A DNA stretch of 64,000 nucleotides from Streptomyces sp. 1331.2 (GCF_900199205.1 NZ_OBMJ01000001.1:6689001-6753000), one strand, 5' to 3'; positions 8,099-16,948 are shown, numbered from the stretch's first letter. The notes: a model not told the origin generated them from the letters alone. Numbers and translations: made by a program.

Positions 8099-9382
8099 TC
8101 ACCAGGTGACCGGCAGCGTGTGCAGGCCGTAGTTGACGTGGTACTCCTTGAAGCTCAGCGCGTCGGCCGGCTCGGCCAGGCGCAGTTCGGGGACGCGGGT
8201 GAACAACGTCCCGAGGAGGACCTCCAGTTCGGTCTTCGCCAGGTGCTGGCCGAGGCACTGGTGGGCGCCGAAGCCGAAGGCCAGGCTGCGGTCGACGCGG
8301 CCGATGTCGAAGGCGTCCGGGTCCGGGAACCGCTTCGGGTCCCGGTTGGCCGCCACCGTCAGGCCGAGCACGCCCTCGCCGGCGGCTATCGTGACCCCGC
8401 CGATCTCGACGTCCTCCAGCGCCACCCGGGAGTTGGCGATCTCCGCGATGGTGAAGAAGCGCAGCAGTTCGTCGACGGCCGCCGGCCAGCGCGACGGGTC
8501 GGCGGCCAGCGCGCTGCGCAGCTCCGGGCGTTCGAGGAGCAGCATGGCGCTCAGGCCGACGACGTTGGCGATGGTCTCGTGGCCCGCCATGAGCAGCATG
8601 AACGCCATGCCCACCAGGTCGCGGTGGTCGGGGACGCCCGGCTCGCCGCGCCGCGCGGCGAGCCGGCCGAGCAGGTCGTCGGTCGGCACCTGCTCCTTGC
8701 GAGTGACCAACTCGTCCATGTAGCCCATGAGTTCACCGGTGGCCTGGCCGCCGGCCTCGGGGGTGGTGGCGTTCATCAGGATGAAGGAGGTCCGCAGGAA
8801 GAACTCGCGGTCGGCGAACGGGACGCCGAGCAGTTCGCAGATCACCAGCAGCGGCACCGGGTTGGCGAAGGCGTCGATGAGGTCGGCGGGGCGGGGCCCG
8901 GCCAGGAGCCTGTCGACGTGCTCGTCGGTGATCTCCTGGATCCGGGGCCGCAGCCGGTTGATGCTGCGGGGGGTGAAGTCCCCGGCCACCGCGCGGCGGG
9001 CCAGGGTGTGGTCGGGCGGGTCCATCCCGACCAGCGAGGTGGAGAACTCCGGCGGGGGGACCTGGTGGTCCATCATCAGCGGGTAGCCCGGGCGGCGCAG
9101 GTCGGAGCTGAAGCGGTTGTCGCCCAGCATCGCCTTGACGTCCTCGAAGCGGGCCGTGGCCCAGGCGAGTTTGCCGCTGGGCAGCCGGACCCGGCTGGGG
9201 GTCGGCCGCTCCAGGAGCTCGCGGTAGTCCTCGGGGAGCGTGTACGGGCAGGTCCGGCGGATCGGGTAGGACAGCGGCTCGGGGTGCTCGGTCGTCGTGG
9301 TCGTGCCGGTCGTGGCGGTCGTCGTGGCGGTCGTCGTGGTCTCGGTCGGCGTGGTCGTCGCGGACTGGGGGGACGAGTCCAT
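8099..9382 (-). CDS. Cytochrome P450 (CYP105/107-like)
   Basis: 427-aa class I bacterial P450. Visible signatures: I-helix oxygen-activation motif AGHETIAN (canonical A/G-G-x-E-T), ExxR in the K helix (ELLRF), and the heme-binding loop FGFGAHQCLG. The first 35 residues are a low-complexity Thr-rich leader (TETTTTATTTATTG) before the conserved PEPLSYPIRRTCPY. That leader comes from a GTC/GTG-rich simple repeat and may be unstructured or not translated from the first ATG. The gene sits 24 nt downstream of the acyltransferase and 11 nt upstream of the ferredoxin. The substrate is not predictable. Confidence 0.92.
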   Translation of the reverse strand: MDSSPQSATTTPTETTTTATTTATTGTTTTTEHPEPLSYPIRRTCPYTLPEDYRELLERPTPSRVRLPSGKLAWATARFEDVKAMLGDNRFSSDLRRPGYPLMMDHQVPPPEFSTSLVGMDPPDHTLARRAVAGDFTPRSINRLRPRIQEITDEHVDRLLAGPRPADLIDAFANPVPLLVICELLGVPFADREFFLRTSFILMNATTPEAGGQATGELMGYMDELVTRKEQVPTDDLLGRLAARRGEPGVPDHRDLVGMAFMLLMAGHETIANVVGLSAMLLLERPELRSALAADPSRWPAAVDELLRFFTIAEIANSRVALEDVEIGGVTIAAGEGVLGLTVAANRDPKRFPDPDAFDIGRVDRSLAFGFGAHQCLGQHLAKTELEVLLGTLFTRVPELRLAEPADALSFKEYHVNYGLHTLPVTW

Positions 9383-9406
9383 GGCGGTCTCCGGTGGTGG
9401 GGGCGG

Positions 9407-10597
9407 TCAGGTCTGCGGCTGGGGTTCCGGTTTCGGACGGTTGGCGGCCGGCCGGGGTGCCGGGCGGCTCCAGCGGCGCATGGCCGGGAGCTCGACGGTG
9501 TGGTGAAGCACCCAGGCGAGCGCGACGATCAGGACGTAGAGGCCGATGATGAACAGGACGGCGACGGGCGTGGAGAACGCGGTCGGGGTGTACGAGTGCG
9601 CGTAGCCCACCAGTTCGCCCTTGAAGGCCGCGTGCACCGCGAACATCACGGTGATGTGGATGATGTAGAAGGCGAAGGACAGCTCCCCGAGCCAGACCAT
9701 GGGCCGGGTGCTGAGGATCGTGCGCTTGCCGGAGAGGTCCCGGGCGGCCAGCGAGCCGATCAGCAGCGCGGCCGGGACGGGGTAGAACGCCGCGATCCCG
9801 AACGGGATGGGCAGGTGGTAGAGCAGCAGGAAGGCGGCGAGGTTGAGCAGCACGGCCGGCAGGATCCGGATCTTCGGCCAGCGGCCGGAGGCGACGATCC
9901 GGGCGAGGAACATGCCGATCACGAAGTCGATGCAGCGGACCGGCGGGAAGAAGTACAGCGCCCACAGCTGGGGCCAGGAGCCCAGGGGGTAGAAGTGGCT
10001 CGGCGGGAAGCCCGAGAGCAGCGGGTAGCTGATCGCCGGGAGCAGGATGGCGGTCGCGCCGAGACCGATGATCCAGGACCACAGGGCCCGGGTGTCCAGG
10101 CGCCGGACGTAGCGCACCAGCAGCGGGAACATCGCGTAGCAGAGCATCTCCACCGCGAGCGTCCAGGTCGCGCCGTTGAACTGGTACATGATCAGGTCCT
10201 GGGAGGGCAACCAGTTCTGCACCAGGAAGAGGTTGGCGATCGCCGGCCCCCACCTGATCGTCTCGCCCGCAGCGGCGAACTGGGTCAGGGCGATGGCGCC
10301 GATCAGGACGTGGGAGGGCCCGATGCGCATCACCCGGCGCCGCCAGAAGCCGGTGGCCGTCTGGCCGGGCTTGGCGGACCAGGTGAGCACGAAGCCGCTG
10401 AGGACGAAGAAGAAGGAGACGGCGAGGAAGCCGATCCGTCCGTCTCCGGTCAGGGTGCTGAAGACGGAGAGCGCGTCCGGGTCCTTGAACGCGCCGAGGA
10501 CGAGCGCGTGACTGGCGAAGACGAAGACGACGGCGATGGCGCGAAGTCCCTCCAGTGACGGCAGTGTTGCCGTACGGGTGGGTGCTGGTGAGCTCAT
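9407..10597 (-). CDS. Acyltransferase-3 family membrane protein
   Basis: 396-aa polytopic membrane O-acyltransferase. It opens with LEGLRAIAVVFVFASHA, the acyltransferase-3 signature that contains the catalytic His, and continues as about ten hydrophobic segments (SFFFVLSGFVLTW is the second conserved block). ATG at 10597 has AGAGAGGTTGCAC upstream; a longer in-frame version starts in non-coding sequence. Such enzymes acylate sugars or hydroxyl groups of macrolides and glycolipids. It heads an operon with the P450 and ferredoxin, so it may acylate the P450 product. A candidate ECF42 promoter lies about 95 nt upstream. Confidence 0.88.
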   Translation of the reverse strand: MSSPAPTRTATLPSLEGLRAIAVVFVFASHALVLGAFKDPDALSVFSTLTGDGRIGFLAVSFFFVLSGFVLTWSAKPGQTATGFWRRRVMRIGPSHVLIGAIALTQFAAAGETIRWGPAIANLFLVQNWLPSQDLIMYQFNGATWTLAVEMLCYAMFPLLVRYVRRLDTRALWSWIIGLGATAILLPAISYPLLSGFPPSHFYPLGSWPQLWALYFFPPVRCIDFVIGMFLARIVASGRWPKIRILPAVLLNLAAFLLLYHLPIPFGIAAFYPVPAALLIGSLAARDLSGKRTILSTRPMVWLGELSFAFYIIHITVMFAVHAAFKGELVGYAHSYTPTAFSTPVAVLFIIGLYVLIVALAWVLHHTVELPAMRRWSRPAPRPAANRPKPEPQPQT

Positions 10598-10690
10598 GTG
10601 CAACCTCTCTCTCCCGGGGCGGGGAACGGGCGGTGGTACCTTCCGATCTTTTGCTGGGTGGCACGCGGCGCGGCGCCACTCGCCCGTAGG

Positions 10691-10716
10691 TCGGACCCGG
10701 ACGGAGGGATTCGACA
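10691..10716 (-). promoter_or_regulatory. Candidate ECF42-type promoter for acyltransferase-P450-ferredoxin operon
   Basis: On the minus strand TGTCGA (10716-10711) is followed after exactly 17 nt by CGAC (10693-10690). The geometry is the same as at the DGPF genes. It is directed at the acyltransferase start 94 nt downstream. Confidence 0.5.
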
Positions 10717-10774
10717 TCGTCGTTTCTTCCAACGTGCTGCCCGCCGGAGGTTTGAACGGGGGCGAGAAAGGAGA

Positions 10775-10813
10775 ACGGCTGTGGCCGGGGCGGAAGGCCC
10801 CGGCCACAGCCGT
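10775..10813 (-). terminator. Terminator after DHFR-like gene
   Basis: ACGGCTGTGGCCGGGG and CCCCGGCCACAGCCGT form a perfect 16-bp stem with a 7-nt loop. On the minus strand it lies about 50 nt after the DHFR-like stop and is followed by the pyrimidine-rich TTCTCCTTTCTC. Confidence 0.85.
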
Positions 10814-10865
10814 CGGTCGTCGGTTTTCGGTTTCCTACGGGTCGCGGGTCGCTGGTCGCTGCTGC

Positions 10866-11510
10866 TCAGCGGCGCCAGAACAGCAGGTGGGTGACGCCGC
10901 TCGGGCTGGGCACCGTGTCGAGGTGGAAGCGGTCGAGCAGTTCGGTGTGGCTGCGCCAGAGCCGTTCGCCCCGGCCGATGTCGACGGGGGCGACGGCGAT
11001 GTGCAGGGTGTCGATGAGGTCGGCGTCCAGGAACTCGCGGATGGTGGTGACCCCGCCGCTGATGCGGATGGTGCGGTCCCCGGCGACCTGCTTGGCCTGG
11101 TCCAGGGCCTCGGCGGGCTTGGCGTCGATGAAGTGGAAGGTGGTGTCGGCCAGCGTGAAGGAGGGGCGCTCGTAGTGAGTGAGCACGAAGACCGGCGCGT
11201 GGAACGGCGGGTTGGCGCCCCACCAGCCCTTCCAGTCGTGGTTCTCCCAGGGCCCGCGCTGGGGGCCGAACTTGTTGCGTCCCATGATCACCGCGCCGGG
11301 CGGGCGGGCGTGGTCGCGGGTCAGGTAGTCGTCCAGGCCGCGGGTGCCGCCGGGGTCGGTGCGGTTCACCCAGCTCGCGGTGGCACCGGCCCAGGAGAAG
11401 AGGGGGGAGGGGTCCGCATGGCCGAAGGGCCGTTCCAGTGACTGCCCCTCACCGGCGCCGAACCCGTCCCGTGACACGTTGAAGCACTGCACCGACACCA
11501 GCTGCGTCAT
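10866..11510 (-). CDS. Dihydrofolate-reductase-like (RibD C-terminal domain) protein
   Basis: 214 aa, RibD_C/DHFR-like fold of the stress-linked YyaP/YwjB type common in actinomycetes. Visible elements: N-terminal strand TQLVSVQCFNVSRDG, the IMGRNKFG motif for NADPH binding, and the late ISGGVTTIREFLDADLID block typical of RibD_C. ATG at 11510 has GAGGAGAGG upstream. Members usually lack proven DHFR activity. The neighbouring DGPF/ECF42 pair at 11840-13457 is divergent. No ECF42 element faces this gene. Own terminator at 10775-10813. Confidence 0.88.
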   Translation of the reverse strand: MTQLVSVQCFNVSRDGFGAGEGQSLERPFGHADPSPLFSWAGATASWVNRTDPGGTRGLDDYLTRDHARPPGAVIMGRNKFGPQRGPWENHDWKGWWGANPPFHAPVFVLTHYERPSFTLADTTFHFIDAKPAEALDQAKQVAGDRTIRISGGVTTIREFLDADLIDTLHIAVAPVDIGRGERLWRSHTELLDRFHLDTVPSPSGVTHLLFWRR

Positions 11511-11839
11511 GCCTTCCACACCTCTCCTCGGGGGTGGGCGCGTCCGGCCGTCCGTACCGTGGTCATCCGTGCGGTGGTCATCCGTACGGACGGGCGCCCG
11601 CCCTCCCAACGACGGTCCTCGTGCCGGGGCACGGCGGCGTCGGCCGTACGGGTGAGCGGGCGCTCCCGGCCGGTAGCACGTGGCCGGCCGGTGGGCGGCC
11701 GGTGCGCGGAAACCGGGACCGGGCGGCTTGATCTCGGCTTGGATGTCGAGGGCGGGCCGCCCGCGGCGACGTCTCAGGTAGAGAACAGTCTCAGGTGGAG
11801 AGCACCTGTCGGCCGCGCAAGGGATCAAGGAATGATGAG
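11511..11839. other. Divergent intergenic region (329 bp)
   Basis: It lies between the DHFR-like gene and the DGPF-sigma operon. It contains the ECF42-like element at 11744-11769 and a short direct repeat CGGTGGTCATCCGT near 11567-11596. I see no coding region or RNA gene. Confidence 0.6.
11744..11769 (+). promoter_or_regulatory. Candidate autoregulatory ECF42 promoter
   Basis: TGTCGA (11744-11749), 17-nt spacer, CGAC (11767-11770), 70 nt before the DGPF gene that is coupled to the sigma factor. Autoregulation of the DGPF-sigma operon is the known ECF42 pattern. Confidence 0.7.
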
Positions 11840-12202
11840 ATGAAGTACATGCTGCTGATCCACATGGACCCGGTAGTCTGGGACGGCCTGTCCGAGAGAG
11901 AGCGCAACGCGGTCTTCTCCGGACACGCCACGTTCCAGCAGAACATCCTCGACTCCGGTGAGATGGTGATGACCCAGGCCCTCGCCGACCCGTCCGGCAG
12001 CGCCACGGTCAGGCTCCGCGGCGGACGGCCCGCTGTCACCGACGGCCCGTACCTGGACGCCAAGGAATTCATCGCCGGCTACTACCTGGTCGACTGCGTC
12101 TCCAAGGAACGCGCCGTCGAACTGGCCGGCCAGATCCCCGACGCCCGGTACACCGGCATCGAGGTCCGCCAGGTCGTCTTCGAAGCCGATACGGAGAGTT
12201 GA
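11840..12202 (+). CDS. YciI/DGPF-family protein, coupled to ECF42 sigma factor
   Basis: 120-aa YciI-like domain with N-terminal MKYMLLIHMD and the hallmark PAVTDGPYLDAKEF. It is 4 nt upstream of the sigma factor start at 12207 and thus in the canonical DGPF-ECF42 operon. AAGGA sits about 8 nt before the ATG. The closest relative in the window is the minus-strand DGPF protein at 31622-31984 (shared HMD, WDGLS and IELAGxIPDARxTG elements). The longer in-frame start at 11795 lies downstream of the promoter but lacks a binding site. Function is unknown; it may be a target or modulator of the sigma factor. Confidence 0.92.
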   Translation: MKYMLLIHMDPVVWDGLSERERNAVFSGHATFQQNILDSGEMVMTQALADPSGSATVRLRGGRPAVTDGPYLDAKEFIAGYYLVDCVSKERAVELAGQIPDARYTGIEVRQVVFEADTES

Positions 12203-12206
12203 GCAG

Positions 12207-13457
12207 ATGAACCCTGACGCCCGGGTCGAGGACCTGCTCCGATCGCTGGCACCGCAGGTCCTCGGCGCGGTCGTCCGGCGCTACGGGCACTTCGACGCCT
12301 GTGAGGACGCCGTCCAGGACGCCCTGCTGGCGGCCGCCGTCCAGTGGCCCGACCAGGGCGTCCCCGGCAACCCCAGGGCGTGGCTGATCACCGTGGCCGC
12401 CCGGAGGGTGATCGACGCGCTGCGCAGCGAGCAGGCCCGCCAGCGCCGGGAGGCCACCGCCGCCGCGCTCACCCCGACCGACGAGACGGTGACGCCGGGC
12501 CCGGGCGAGGAGCCCAAGGCGGCCGAGCAGGACGACATGCTCACCCTGCTCTTCCTCTGCTGCCACCCCTCGCTCACCCCCGGCTCGCAGGTCGCGCTCA
12601 CCCTGCGGGCCGTCGGGGGCCTCACCACCGCGCAGATCGCGCACGCCTTCCTGGTGCCCGAGTCGACCATGGCCCAGCGGATCAGCCGGGCCAAGCAGCG
12701 GATCAAGAGCACCGGGCTGCCGTTCCGGATGCCGCCCGAGAGCGAGCGCACCGAACGGCTGGCGGTCGTGCTCCAGGTGCTCTACCTGATCTTCAACGAG
12801 GGCTACACCACCACCAGCGGCCCCGACCTGCAGCAGCCCGAACTCGCCTACGAGGCGATCCGGCTCAACCGTGAACTGCACCGGCTGCTGCCCGACGAGG
12901 GCGAGGTCGCCGGCCTGCTGGCGCTGATGCTGCTGACCGACGCCCGCCGCCCGGCCCGTACCCGGCCCGACGGCAGCCTCGTCCCGCTCGCCGAGCAGGA
13001 CCGCTCCCGCTGGGACCAGGCCGCGCTCAAGGAGGGCCTGGCGCTGATCGCCGAGACCCTCCCGAAGGCGGTGGCCGGGCCGTACCAGGTGCAGGCGGCC
13101 ATCGCGGCCGTGCACGGCGAGGCCGCGCACGCGGACGACACCGACTGGCCGCAGATCATGGCGCTGTACGAGGTGCTGGAGCGGATGTCCCCCGGCCCGA
13201 TGGTGACGCTCAACTACGCGGTCGCCGCCGCGATGGTGCAGGGCCCGCAGTTCGGGCTCGACCTGCTGGCGACCCTGGAGGCCGACGGCCGGCTCACGGG
13301 CCACCACCGGCTGGCCGCGGTCCGTGCCCACCTGCTGGAGATGAGCGGGGACCTGGAGGCGGCCCGGAAGAGCTTCCGGGAGGCGGCCAAGCGCACCGGG
13401 AGCATTCCCGAGCGCCGCTACCTGGAGAGCCGGGCCGACGGGCTGGGGAAGAGCTGA
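12207..13457 (+). CDS. RNA polymerase sigma factor, ECF42-type
   Basis: 416 aa. The N-terminal half carries sigma2 (FDACEDAVQDALLAA, about residues 25-40) and sigma4 (LTTAQIAHAFLVPESTMAQRISRAK). A long C-terminal extension of about 200 aa with the DEGEVAGLLALMLLTDARR motif (DUF6596/TPR-like) is the feature that distinguishes ECF42 (SigJ-like/YlaC-unlike) proteins. These sigma factors have no anti-sigma gene; they are encoded with DGPF proteins and recognise TGTCGA/CG[A/T]C promoters. The gene is 4 nt behind such a DGPF gene. The same signature precedes two other DGPF genes and a P450 operon in this window, so those are its likely regulon. It ends 7 nt from the convergent EboF stop. Confidence 0.92.
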   Translation: MNPDARVEDLLRSLAPQVLGAVVRRYGHFDACEDAVQDALLAAAVQWPDQGVPGNPRAWLITVAARRVIDALRSEQARQRREATAAALTPTDETVTPGPGEEPKAAEQDDMLTLLFLCCHPSLTPGSQVALTLRAVGGLTTAQIAHAFLVPESTMAQRISRAKQRIKSTGLPFRMPPESERTERLAVVLQVLYLIFNEGYTTTSGPDLQQPELAYEAIRLNRELHRLLPDEGEVAGLLALMLLTDARRPARTRPDGSLVPLAEQDRSRWDQAALKEGLALIAETLPKAVAGPYQVQAAIAAVHGEAAHADDTDWPQIMALYEVLERMSPGPMVTLNYAVAAAMVQGPQFGLDLLATLEADGRLTGHHRLAAVRAHLLEMSGDLEAARKSFREAAKRTGSIPERRYLESRADGLGKS

Positions 13458-13464
13458 CGGATCG

Positions 13465-14853
13465 TCAGTTCGCCAAACCCTGGAGTTTCAGGAGGAGTCG
13501 GGAGACATCGGTGGCGTTGATCGCGCCGGTCGCATCCAGGACGGACTGCCAGGCCGGGTCGGAGCAGATCAGCACGGGGCCGTCGGCGGGGGAGTCCGGC
13601 AGGCGGCCGTGCGAACCTCGGACCCAGGACGGGTCCAGCGGGACGACGTCCATGGCGTAGCGCAGGCCGAGCTTCTTGCGGGCCAGGCCGAGCACGGCCC
13701 TGGCCCTGGCCATCGGGTCCGCCGGGTCGAAGAACAGCTCGGCCGGGTCGTAACCGGGCTTGCGGTGGATCTCGACGGACCGGGCGAAGTCGGGGGCGCG
13801 CGCGTCGTCCAGCCAGTAGTAGTAGGTGAACCAGGAGTCGGGGGCGGCCACCGCCACCAGTTCGCCGGCCCGGGGATGGTCGAGCCCGTGGCGGGCCTGG
13901 TCGGCGCGGTCCAGCACCTCGGCCACGCCCGGCAGCCGGAGCAACTGGTCGCGCACCTTGGGCAGATCGGACTCGTCGGGGACGTAGACGTGCGCGATCT
14001 GGTGGTCGGCGACGGCGAAGGCCCGCGAGGTCCACGGGTCCAGGTACTCCATGCCGGCCTGGGTGTACACCTCCAGCAGGCCCTCCCGGCGCAGCTCGCG
14101 GTTGATGTCCACCGGGCGGCTCACCGGGGTGATGCCGTACTCGCTGAGCGCGACCACCGTGGCGCCGGCCCGTTCGGCCTGCTCCAGCAGCGGTGCCAGT
14201 TCGAAGTCCACCGCGCGGGCCGCCAGCATGGCCTGCGAGGAGTCGGGGCCGTAGCGCTGCAGGTCGTAGTCCAGGTGCGGGACGTAGACCAGCAGCAGAT
14301 CGGGCCGTTCGGTGCGCAGGATCCGGCGGGCCGCCGAGACGATCCAGTGGCTGGAGGCGATCCCGGCGGTCGGGCCCCAGTACTGGAAGAGCGGGAACGG
14401 CCCGAGCGCGTCGGTGAGTTCGTCGCGCAGCGCCGGCGGCCGGGTGTAGCAGTCGGGGGACTTGCGGCCGTCGGCGTGGTAGACCGGGCGCGGGGTGACC
14501 AGCAGGTCGGTGGAGGCGCCCATGGCGTACCACCAGCAGACGTTGGCGACCCGGTAGCCGGGGTGCAGGGCGCGGGCGCGCTCCCACACGCTCGGGGCCC
14601 GGACCAGCCGGTTGTGCTGGCGCCAGAGGTGGATCTCGCCCAACTCCCGGAAGTACCAGCCGTTTCCGACGATGCCGTGCTCGGCCGGGAGCCGGCCGGT
14701 GAGCAGGGTGGACTGCACGCTGCAGGTGACGGCCGGCAGCACCGTGCGCAGCGGGGCGGACCCGCCCTGCTCGGCCAGCCGGGCCAGGTTCGGCATGTAC
14801 GGCAGCAGGCGCGGGGTCAGGCCGACCACGTCCAGCAGCACCACGGGCTTCAC
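13465..14853 (-). CDS. eboF: EboF-like alkaline phosphatase/phosphodiesterase-superfamily protein
   Basis: 462 aa, type I phosphodiesterase/nucleotide pyrophosphatase fold. The nucleophile region is LPAVTCSVQSTLLTGRLP (Thr about residue 43). Further metal-site patches are PHLDYDLQRYG and LSEYGIT; the usual DHG is replaced by SEYG. It is the last gene of the ebo operon and its start overlaps the EboE stop by 4 nt. In characterised ebo clusters this family accompanies EboA-E in systems proposed to move or modify a metabolite (scytonemin precursor in Nostoc; edb genes in Pseudomonas). It presumably hydrolyses a phosphate ester of the pathway intermediate. There is no signal peptide. Confidence 0.82.
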   Translation of the reverse strand: MKPVVLLDVVGLTPRLLPYMPNLARLAEQGGSAPLRTVLPAVTCSVQSTLLTGRLPAEHGIVGNGWYFRELGEIHLWRQHNRLVRAPSVWERARALHPGYRVANVCWWYAMGASTDLLVTPRPVYHADGRKSPDCYTRPPALRDELTDALGPFPLFQYWGPTAGIASSHWIVSAARRILRTERPDLLLVYVPHLDYDLQRYGPDSSQAMLAARAVDFELAPLLEQAERAGATVVALSEYGITPVSRPVDINRELRREGLLEVYTQAGMEYLDPWTSRAFAVADHQIAHVYVPDESDLPKVRDQLLRLPGVAEVLDRADQARHGLDHPRAGELVAVAAPDSWFTYYYWLDDARAPDFARSVEIHRKPGYDPAELFFDPADPMARARAVLGLARKKLGLRYAMDVVPLDPSWVRGSHGRLPDSPADGPVLICSDPAWQSVLDATGAINATDVSRLLLKLQGLAN

Positions 14854-16088
14854 CGGACCACCCCCTCGCCGATCAACTCACGTTCCGCCCAGACCAGTTC
14901 GGCGGCGATGCCGGCGGGGACACCGGCCGGCGCGCCGGCCGCGGCGCCGGGCGGGGTGCCGACGCTCTCCCCGGGCAGCACCGGCCAGGTGTAGGTCTCG
15001 ACCTCGATCACCGTGCGCTCGCCGACCGCCGCCACCGCCCGGCGGAGAACCTCGGTGGTGGCGCGCAGCGGCGCGGGCGGCCGGGCGTGCAGCGGCACGT
15101 GGAAGTGCACCCGCCAGGGCCCCCGGCCGGGCAGCCGGTCCAGTGCCTCCGGCAGGTCGTCGGCGGTGAGCACCCGCCCGGAGCCGTCAAGCTCCCGCAC
15201 CTGGTGGAGGTAGCGCGGTTCGGCGTACCGGGCGAGCAGCCGGCGCGCCTGCGGGTCGCCCGGGTCGTCCAGGTGCAGGGCGGCCGAGGCCTGGATCCGG
15301 ACCACCCGCAGGCCGGCCCGCTCGACCTCGGCCACCGTCCGCTCCGGGTCGGCGAAGGAGACCGCCAGGTGGCAGGTGTCCAGGCAGAGGCCGACGAATT
15401 CGAGGTCCGCGCGGGGGGCGAGCCAGCGCACGGCGTCCGAGACGCTGTCCAGGACGCAGCCCGGCTCCGGTTCGACGGCCAGCCGGATCGGCCGGCCCGC
15501 CCGGCCCGAGACCGTGCGCAGCACCGCCGCGGTCCGCCGCAGCGCCTCCTCGGCGGCCCGGTCCGCGGCGGCGGACCAGGGCCGGCGCCAGCCGAGCGGC
15601 AGGGTGGAGATACTGCCGCCGTCGGCGTCGTCGGGCAGCAGCCCGGCCAGGACGGTCGCGCAGTCGGCGGTGTAGCGGGCGCGGTCGGGCTCGGTCCAGT
15701 CCGGCCGGTACACCGCGTGCTTGACCACCCGCTGGTGGAAGCCCCCGTACGGGAAGGCGTTCAGGGCGAGCACCGCCAGCTCGCGGGCGTCCAGTTCGGT
15801 GCGCAGCCGCCGGAGCAGGGCCGGGTCGGCGGCCAGTTCGGCGGCGGCGTCGGCGGCCAGCCACAGGCCCAGTCCGAGCCGGTCGAACCCGGTCCGCTCG
15901 CGCACCGGCACGGCGCAGGTGTCGAGTTGGCGCAGGATGCCGGGCAGGTCCTCGGCCGGGTGGACGTTGGTCGAGTAGCAGAGCCGGTTCGCGGTTCGGC
16001 TTGCGGTTCGGCTTGCGGGGCGGCTCACGGCTCGGCTTGCGGTCTGGCTCGCCGGGCGGTGGGCGGTCCGGTGCGCGGCCGGGTTCAC
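14850..16088 (-). CDS. eboE: EboE-like TIM-barrel metabolite-traffic protein with repeat N-terminus
   Basis: 412 aa. The conserved part starts near NRLCYSTNVHPAEDL and has the xylose-isomerase-like TIM-barrel marks LAVEPEPGC and GLCLDTCHLAVSF with metal-binding Glu, Asp and His. GTG at 16088 overlaps the EboB stop by 4 nt. Residues about 1-32 are a run of four-residue repeats of the A-S/H-R-T/P type, encoded by a 12-bp minisatellite that ends exactly at the start codon. This leader is not part of the fold and may be a recent in-frame repeat expansion. EboE is a marker gene for ebo operons. Confidence 0.85.
   Translation of the reverse strand: MNPAAHRTAHRPASQTASRAVSRPASRTASRTANRLCYSTNVHPAEDLPGILRQLDTCAVPVRERTGFDRLGLGLWLAADAAAELAADPALLRRLRTELDARELAVLALNAFPYGGFHQRVVKHAVYRPDWTEPDRARYTADCATVLAGLLPDDADGGSISTLPLGWRRPWSAAADRAAEEALRRTAAVLRTVSGRAGRPIRLAVEPEPGCVLDSVSDAVRWLAPRADLEFVGLCLDTCHLAVSFADPERTVAEVERAGLRVVRIQASAALHLDDPGDPQARRLLARYAEPRYLHQVRELDGSGRVLTADDLPEALDRLPGRGPWRVHFHVPLHARPPAPLRATTEVLRRAVAAVGERTVIEVETYTWPVLPGESVGTPPGAAAGAPAGVPAGIAAELVWAERELIGEGVVR
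15993..16088 (-). repeat. 12-bp x8 minisatellite encoding EboE N-terminus
   Basis: Eight 12-bp units (15993-16004, 16005-16016, 16017-16028 and so on to 16088). The first two are identical (GGTTCGGCTTGC on the plus strand). Because 12 is a multiple of 3 they read in frame as four-residue repeats. The last unit contains the GTG start codon. Confidence 0.9.
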
Positions 16089-16948
16089 GAGCCGCCCCGC
16101 AGCACCGAGTTGCCCTCGAAGGAGGCCGCGCCGGTGTCGGCGGCCCGCAGCTGCTCGTCGAGGATCAGCCGGCCGCTGCGGCTGTAGAACTCGACCGGGT
16201 TGCGCCACAGGACGGTGTCCACGTCGGCCTCGGAGAAGCCGGCCGCGAGCATCGCCCGGCCGACCAGGTGCGGCTTGAGCGGGTCCGAATTCCCCCAGTC
16301 GGCCGCCGAGTTGACCAGGATCCGGGAGGTGCCGTACTCCTTCAGGACGGCGACCATCCGCTGCTCGTCCATCTTGGTCTCCGGGTAGATCGAGAAGCCC
16401 ATCCAGCAACCGGAGTCGGCGACCATCGCCACGGTGACCTCGTTGAGGTGGTCCAGCACGACGGCGCCCGGGTCGATGCCGGACTCGCGGACCACGTCCA
16501 GGGAGCGGCGGGTGCCGGCCTGCTTGTCCCGGTGCGGCGTGTGCACCAGGGCCGGCAGGTCGTGGTCGACGGCCAGCGCCAACTGGTGCGCGAAGACCTC
16601 GTCCTCGGCCCTGGTCATCGAGTCGTAGCCGATCTCGCCGACCGCGACCACGCCGTCCTTGCCGAGGTAGCGCGGCAGCACGTCCAGCACCTCGACGCAG
16701 CGCGGGTCGTTGGCCTCCTTGGGGTTCAGGGCGATCGTGCAGTTGTGGCTGATCCCGAACCGGGAGGCCCGGAAGCGCTCCCAGCCGAGCAGGGTGTCGA
16801 AGTAGTCGGTGAAGGAACCGGGGTTGGTGCGGGGCTGGCCGAGCCAGAAGGCCGGTTCGACGACGGCCCGGACGCCGGCCTCGTGCATGTTCCGGTAGTC
16901 GTCGGTGGTGCGGGCGGTCATGTGGATGTGGGGGTCGAAGATCCTCAT
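16085..16948 (-). CDS. eboB: EboB-like TatD-family metal-dependent hydrolase
   Basis: 287 aa, amidohydrolase fold. It has the HxH metal motif right at the N-terminus (FDPHIHMT, His7 and His9), the conserved AVGEIGYDSMT (Glu ligand), an ALVHTPHRDK His and VLDHLNEVT. This matches the TatD-like EboB members. Its ATG overlaps the EboA stop by 4 nt and its stop overlaps the EboE start. The substrate in ebo pathways is not known. Confidence 0.88.
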   Translation of the reverse strand: MRIFDPHIHMTARTTDDYRNMHEAGVRAVVEPAFWLGQPRTNPGSFTDYFDTLLGWERFRASRFGISHNCTIALNPKEANDPRCVEVLDVLPRYLGKDGVVAVGEIGYDSMTRAEDEVFAHQLALAVDHDLPALVHTPHRDKQAGTRRSLDVVRESGIDPGAVVLDHLNEVTVAMVADSGCWMGFSIYPETKMDEQRMVAVLKEYGTSRILVNSAADWGNSDPLKPHLVGRAMLAAGFSEADVDTVLWRNPVEFYSRSGRLILDEQLRAADTGAASFEGNSVLRGGS

